From Pomacea canaliculata (lineage: Eukaryota > Mollusca > Gastropoda > Architaenioglossa > Ampullariidae), in the NCBI RefSeq assembly GCF_003073045.1, contig NC_037598.1:10950486-11014485 (forward strand): DNA of 64,000 nucleotides, written 5' to 3'. Positions 61,961-64,000 of the stretch are shown here, piece by piece. The position numbers and the translations under genes were made by a program. The notes under the pieces are model-generated. The model saw nothing but the letters and a program-made list of their open reading frames with translations. It was not told the DNA's origin and made no database searches. Position 1 is the stretch's first letter, and every line of letters begins with the position of its first letter.

Positions 61961-63424
61961 TCATTTGTTCATCGCCAGTTTCCGTGTCTGCTCCATGTGC
62001 GCTGCCAGGATCATGTGTGCTTGCCCCAAACCCCTCTTCGTGGCCCCTTCAGCATTATTACCGTAGGGGGACCGGAAGGAAGAAGCGATGTTTATCTGCG
62101 CATGCGTGGCGACGCCGGACATGACGCCATAGCCCTCGTGTCCCGAGGTTCCCAAGTCTAAGCCGAGAGGCAGGCCGTGCAGTGTCATGACCTCCTGAAG
62201 CTCGGCTTTCTGCACAGTCTTGCCACAACACCGTGTCTGAAGAGCATGCCTGCACGACCAAGGGCCGAGAGGTCAGGCAGAGATGACGGGGTCAGCATGC
62301 TCGTTGCATAACCAGTTTGACTTCTGGGATAGGCTGCCGACATGAAGCAGTCGTAGGGTGAGCGAGCGTCGTTGTAGTAGCCGCTGCTGGAGCTGGAGCT
62401 GCTGCTGCTGCTGCAGCTGTTGTTGTTGTTGGCAGTGGTGTTGGTGGGAGTGATGACACTGTTCACTGTCCCTACCGTAACTGTCGGGGAGTCTGTGACG
62501 ACTGTGAGGGGAGAGTTGTAGCCGCTGTGGCCACAGGGACTAGGCGTGGACGATGATGGAGGGATGGTGACGGACAAGGGCTTAGACTGCCCGCCCTGAC
62601 TTCCTTCAGGGCCGTAGCTGTTCACATGAAGATGCTGCTGCTGAGGTTGTTGTGGCGTCTGCTGCTGAGTAAGACCAGCAGATGGGTATCCTTTGTGCAA
62701 GCCTGTCCCCGGCTGATGCAATGCTCCCCACAAGACGGCCGTACCAAACTGACCGTACACAGGTCCCCTTTCTGAACAAACTTCCCGGGGTCCGAACATA
62801 AGCTCTCGGGTGGCTCTTCTTTGATCATTAGCTTACCGTCGCTCCTGGTAAGTGGCACGCACCTCCCGTTGAGGTCGGCACTGTCGCCATGACTCATGGG
62901 TGCCATGGAAACAGGGTACATCCCGGGAGAGGTAGAGTTTTCGGTCTGATCCATCTTGAAGGCCTGGCTCTCCAGGTAGGCTCGGGAGTTCTTCAGATCC
63001 TGTTAAGACAAGGGTTTGCGTTACACCTGCCACCTATTACCAACATGCACACATACTTCACTTCCTGCTGGACACATGCAACATTTGCATTGACTTTTGT
63101 CACTCCAGAGAACCTAAGCAGCACATCTCACCCATTCCCTCCCTCTTTCGCTCTCTCTCTCACACACACACACACTTGCACTCACGCACACGCAGAGCAT
63201 TCTACTTCAGATGGTCTGCGCGGGTGGTCACGTGATGCCAGTACCTGAATACACTGGGCTTGTTCTTCAGCTGAGAGGATGCTTCTGTCCAGCGGCAGGC
63301 CGTATTGCCTCTTGATGACGAACAGCTCCTTCGTCAGCAGTGCGTTCTGCTCCTCCAGGTGGTTCGCCCTGTTGCGGATTTCGAGCTCCATCGTCCTCTT
63401 GTTTTCGCGAGATCGCTTGGCCGC
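61961..63424 (-). CDS. NFIL3/CES-2-like bZIP transcription factor, last two exons (N-terminus outside window)
   Basis: Exon at 63245-63424 (60 codons, phase 0 both ends) holds most of a bZIP: basic region AAKRSRENKRTMELEIRNRA, then a heptad stretch HLEEQNALLTKELFVIKRQY followed by GLP. AAKRSRE and the RQYGLP ending match the NFIL3/vrille/CES-2 group rather than Jun, Fos or CREB. The last exon (61961-62999) starts DLKNSRAYLESQAFKMDQTE, includes a likely sumoylation site IKEEPPE, Gln-rich and Ser/Asn-rich tracts (about 62390-62440), and ends MEQTRKLAMNK. It is not one open frame. The reading frame must change near 62,760-62,810 and again near 62,210-62,240, each equivalent to one missing base. 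These may be assembly errors or real lesions. A nuclear DNA-binding repressor or activator is inferred. Confidence 0.75.
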
Positions 63425-64000
63425 CTGCACGGTCAGTGTAATTAGCCACACACTTCCACCATTGCATGGAAACACATCTTCTCAGTTCAGAGAAAGTGCA
63501 AAGAAAGAACGAACAAAGAATGCCGAAGAAGGAGAAGGAGGATTTGTTTGTAACGCCGTGCCAGCAACTAAGACTATATCACGGCGACAGAGAAGGAGGA
63601 AGAGCGAAAGAGGATTCAATAGAGAAAGATAAAAGGAGGAAAAAAGAAAGACAACAAGCATAACAACAGACAACAATAAGAACAAAACAAGATCAATAGT
63701 AACAGCAAGCATCGACAACAATAATATGAACGACATCCACATCAACAAAAGGACAGCAAGAGTAACAATCGAGAGAGCAAGGACAAATTAATATAACAAA
63801 AATAACCTTAATACAAACAACATTAATTATAACAATGACAACAATAAGGACGAGTTAGTAGCAATCCATCATTAACAACGGCAATAATAACGACAACAAT
63901 AACACTCAATAGCAACACTAAAAGCGACAATGAGAGGACAAAATTAAAAAGCGACTGAGAAGGAATGGTTTGCCTGGCGCTCCATGCGTAAGAGAGAGAG
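63425..64000. other. Intron and upstream sequence of the bZIP gene, purine-rich
   Basis: The preceding exon, expected to end near the conserved Asn of the bZIP basic region, was not found. The stretch 63480-63960 is low-complexity AAG/ACA-rich DNA with AACAATAA-type units. Nothing else is supported. Confidence 0.5.

Noticed and set aside
63974..64000. Upstream bZIP exon ending RMERQ at a GC donor
   Set aside because: The join would place Glu where the bZIP basic region has its invariant Asn (N-x-x-A-A), and it needs a rare GC donor inside low-complexity sequence. The real exon is probably outside the window.

Overview
The window is animal nuclear DNA: intron-rich genes with GT-AG splice sites, microsatellites, tRNA-derived SINE elements and a decayed LINE. 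I infer a lophotrochozoan, most likely a mollusc. The basis is the mix of gene families, the SINE with the conserved tail CACGGCGTAAAACACCAA, and a very large multi-repeat cadherin. Species and chromosome cannot be read from the sequence. All gene models are my own splice reconstructions; almost every junction was checked for reading phase.

Layout. (1) 1811-9476, minus strand: a 10-exon ionotropic glutamate receptor-like channel of about 538 aa with no amino-terminal domain, with a degenerate LINE reverse-transcriptase remnant in one intron. (2) 12438-16238 and 21955-25521, minus strand: two tandem 5-exon paralogues (about 458 and 451 aa), each with two DUF442/BLH-type phosphatase-like domains. 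In both, the first domain lacks the catalytic arginine and the second keeps it. The paralogues match closely except at the extreme N-terminus: one has a signal peptide, the other an Arg-rich leader. A SINE with a perfect 14-bp target-site duplication lies between them. (3) 25522-33282: no gene that I can support. (4) 33283-57399, plus strand: 43 exons (about 11.1 kb coding) of a giant transmembrane cadherin with 32 visible cadherin repeats, a membrane-adjacent domain, one transmembrane helix and a cytoplasmic tail ending in a half-WW-like motif and PPPPY. Its 5' end was not found. (5) 61961-63424, minus strand: the last two exons of an NFIL3/CES-2-like bZIP transcription factor, with two apparent single-base deletions in the last exon. 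The gene continues past the right edge.

Most interesting signals. Repeats EC2-EC25 of the cadherin follow a two-repeat code: even linkers are always x-ND-x, odd linkers are mostly NE-type, and a cysteine pair occurs only in odd-numbered repeats, in 8 of the 12 odd repeats EC3-EC25. This points to growth by duplication of a two-repeat unit and to alternating linker chemistry. Next come the leader difference between the tandem phosphatase-like paralogues, the altered ligand and pore residues of the channel, and the WW/PPxY features of the cadherin tail. The genes are not functionally linked in any way the sequence shows.
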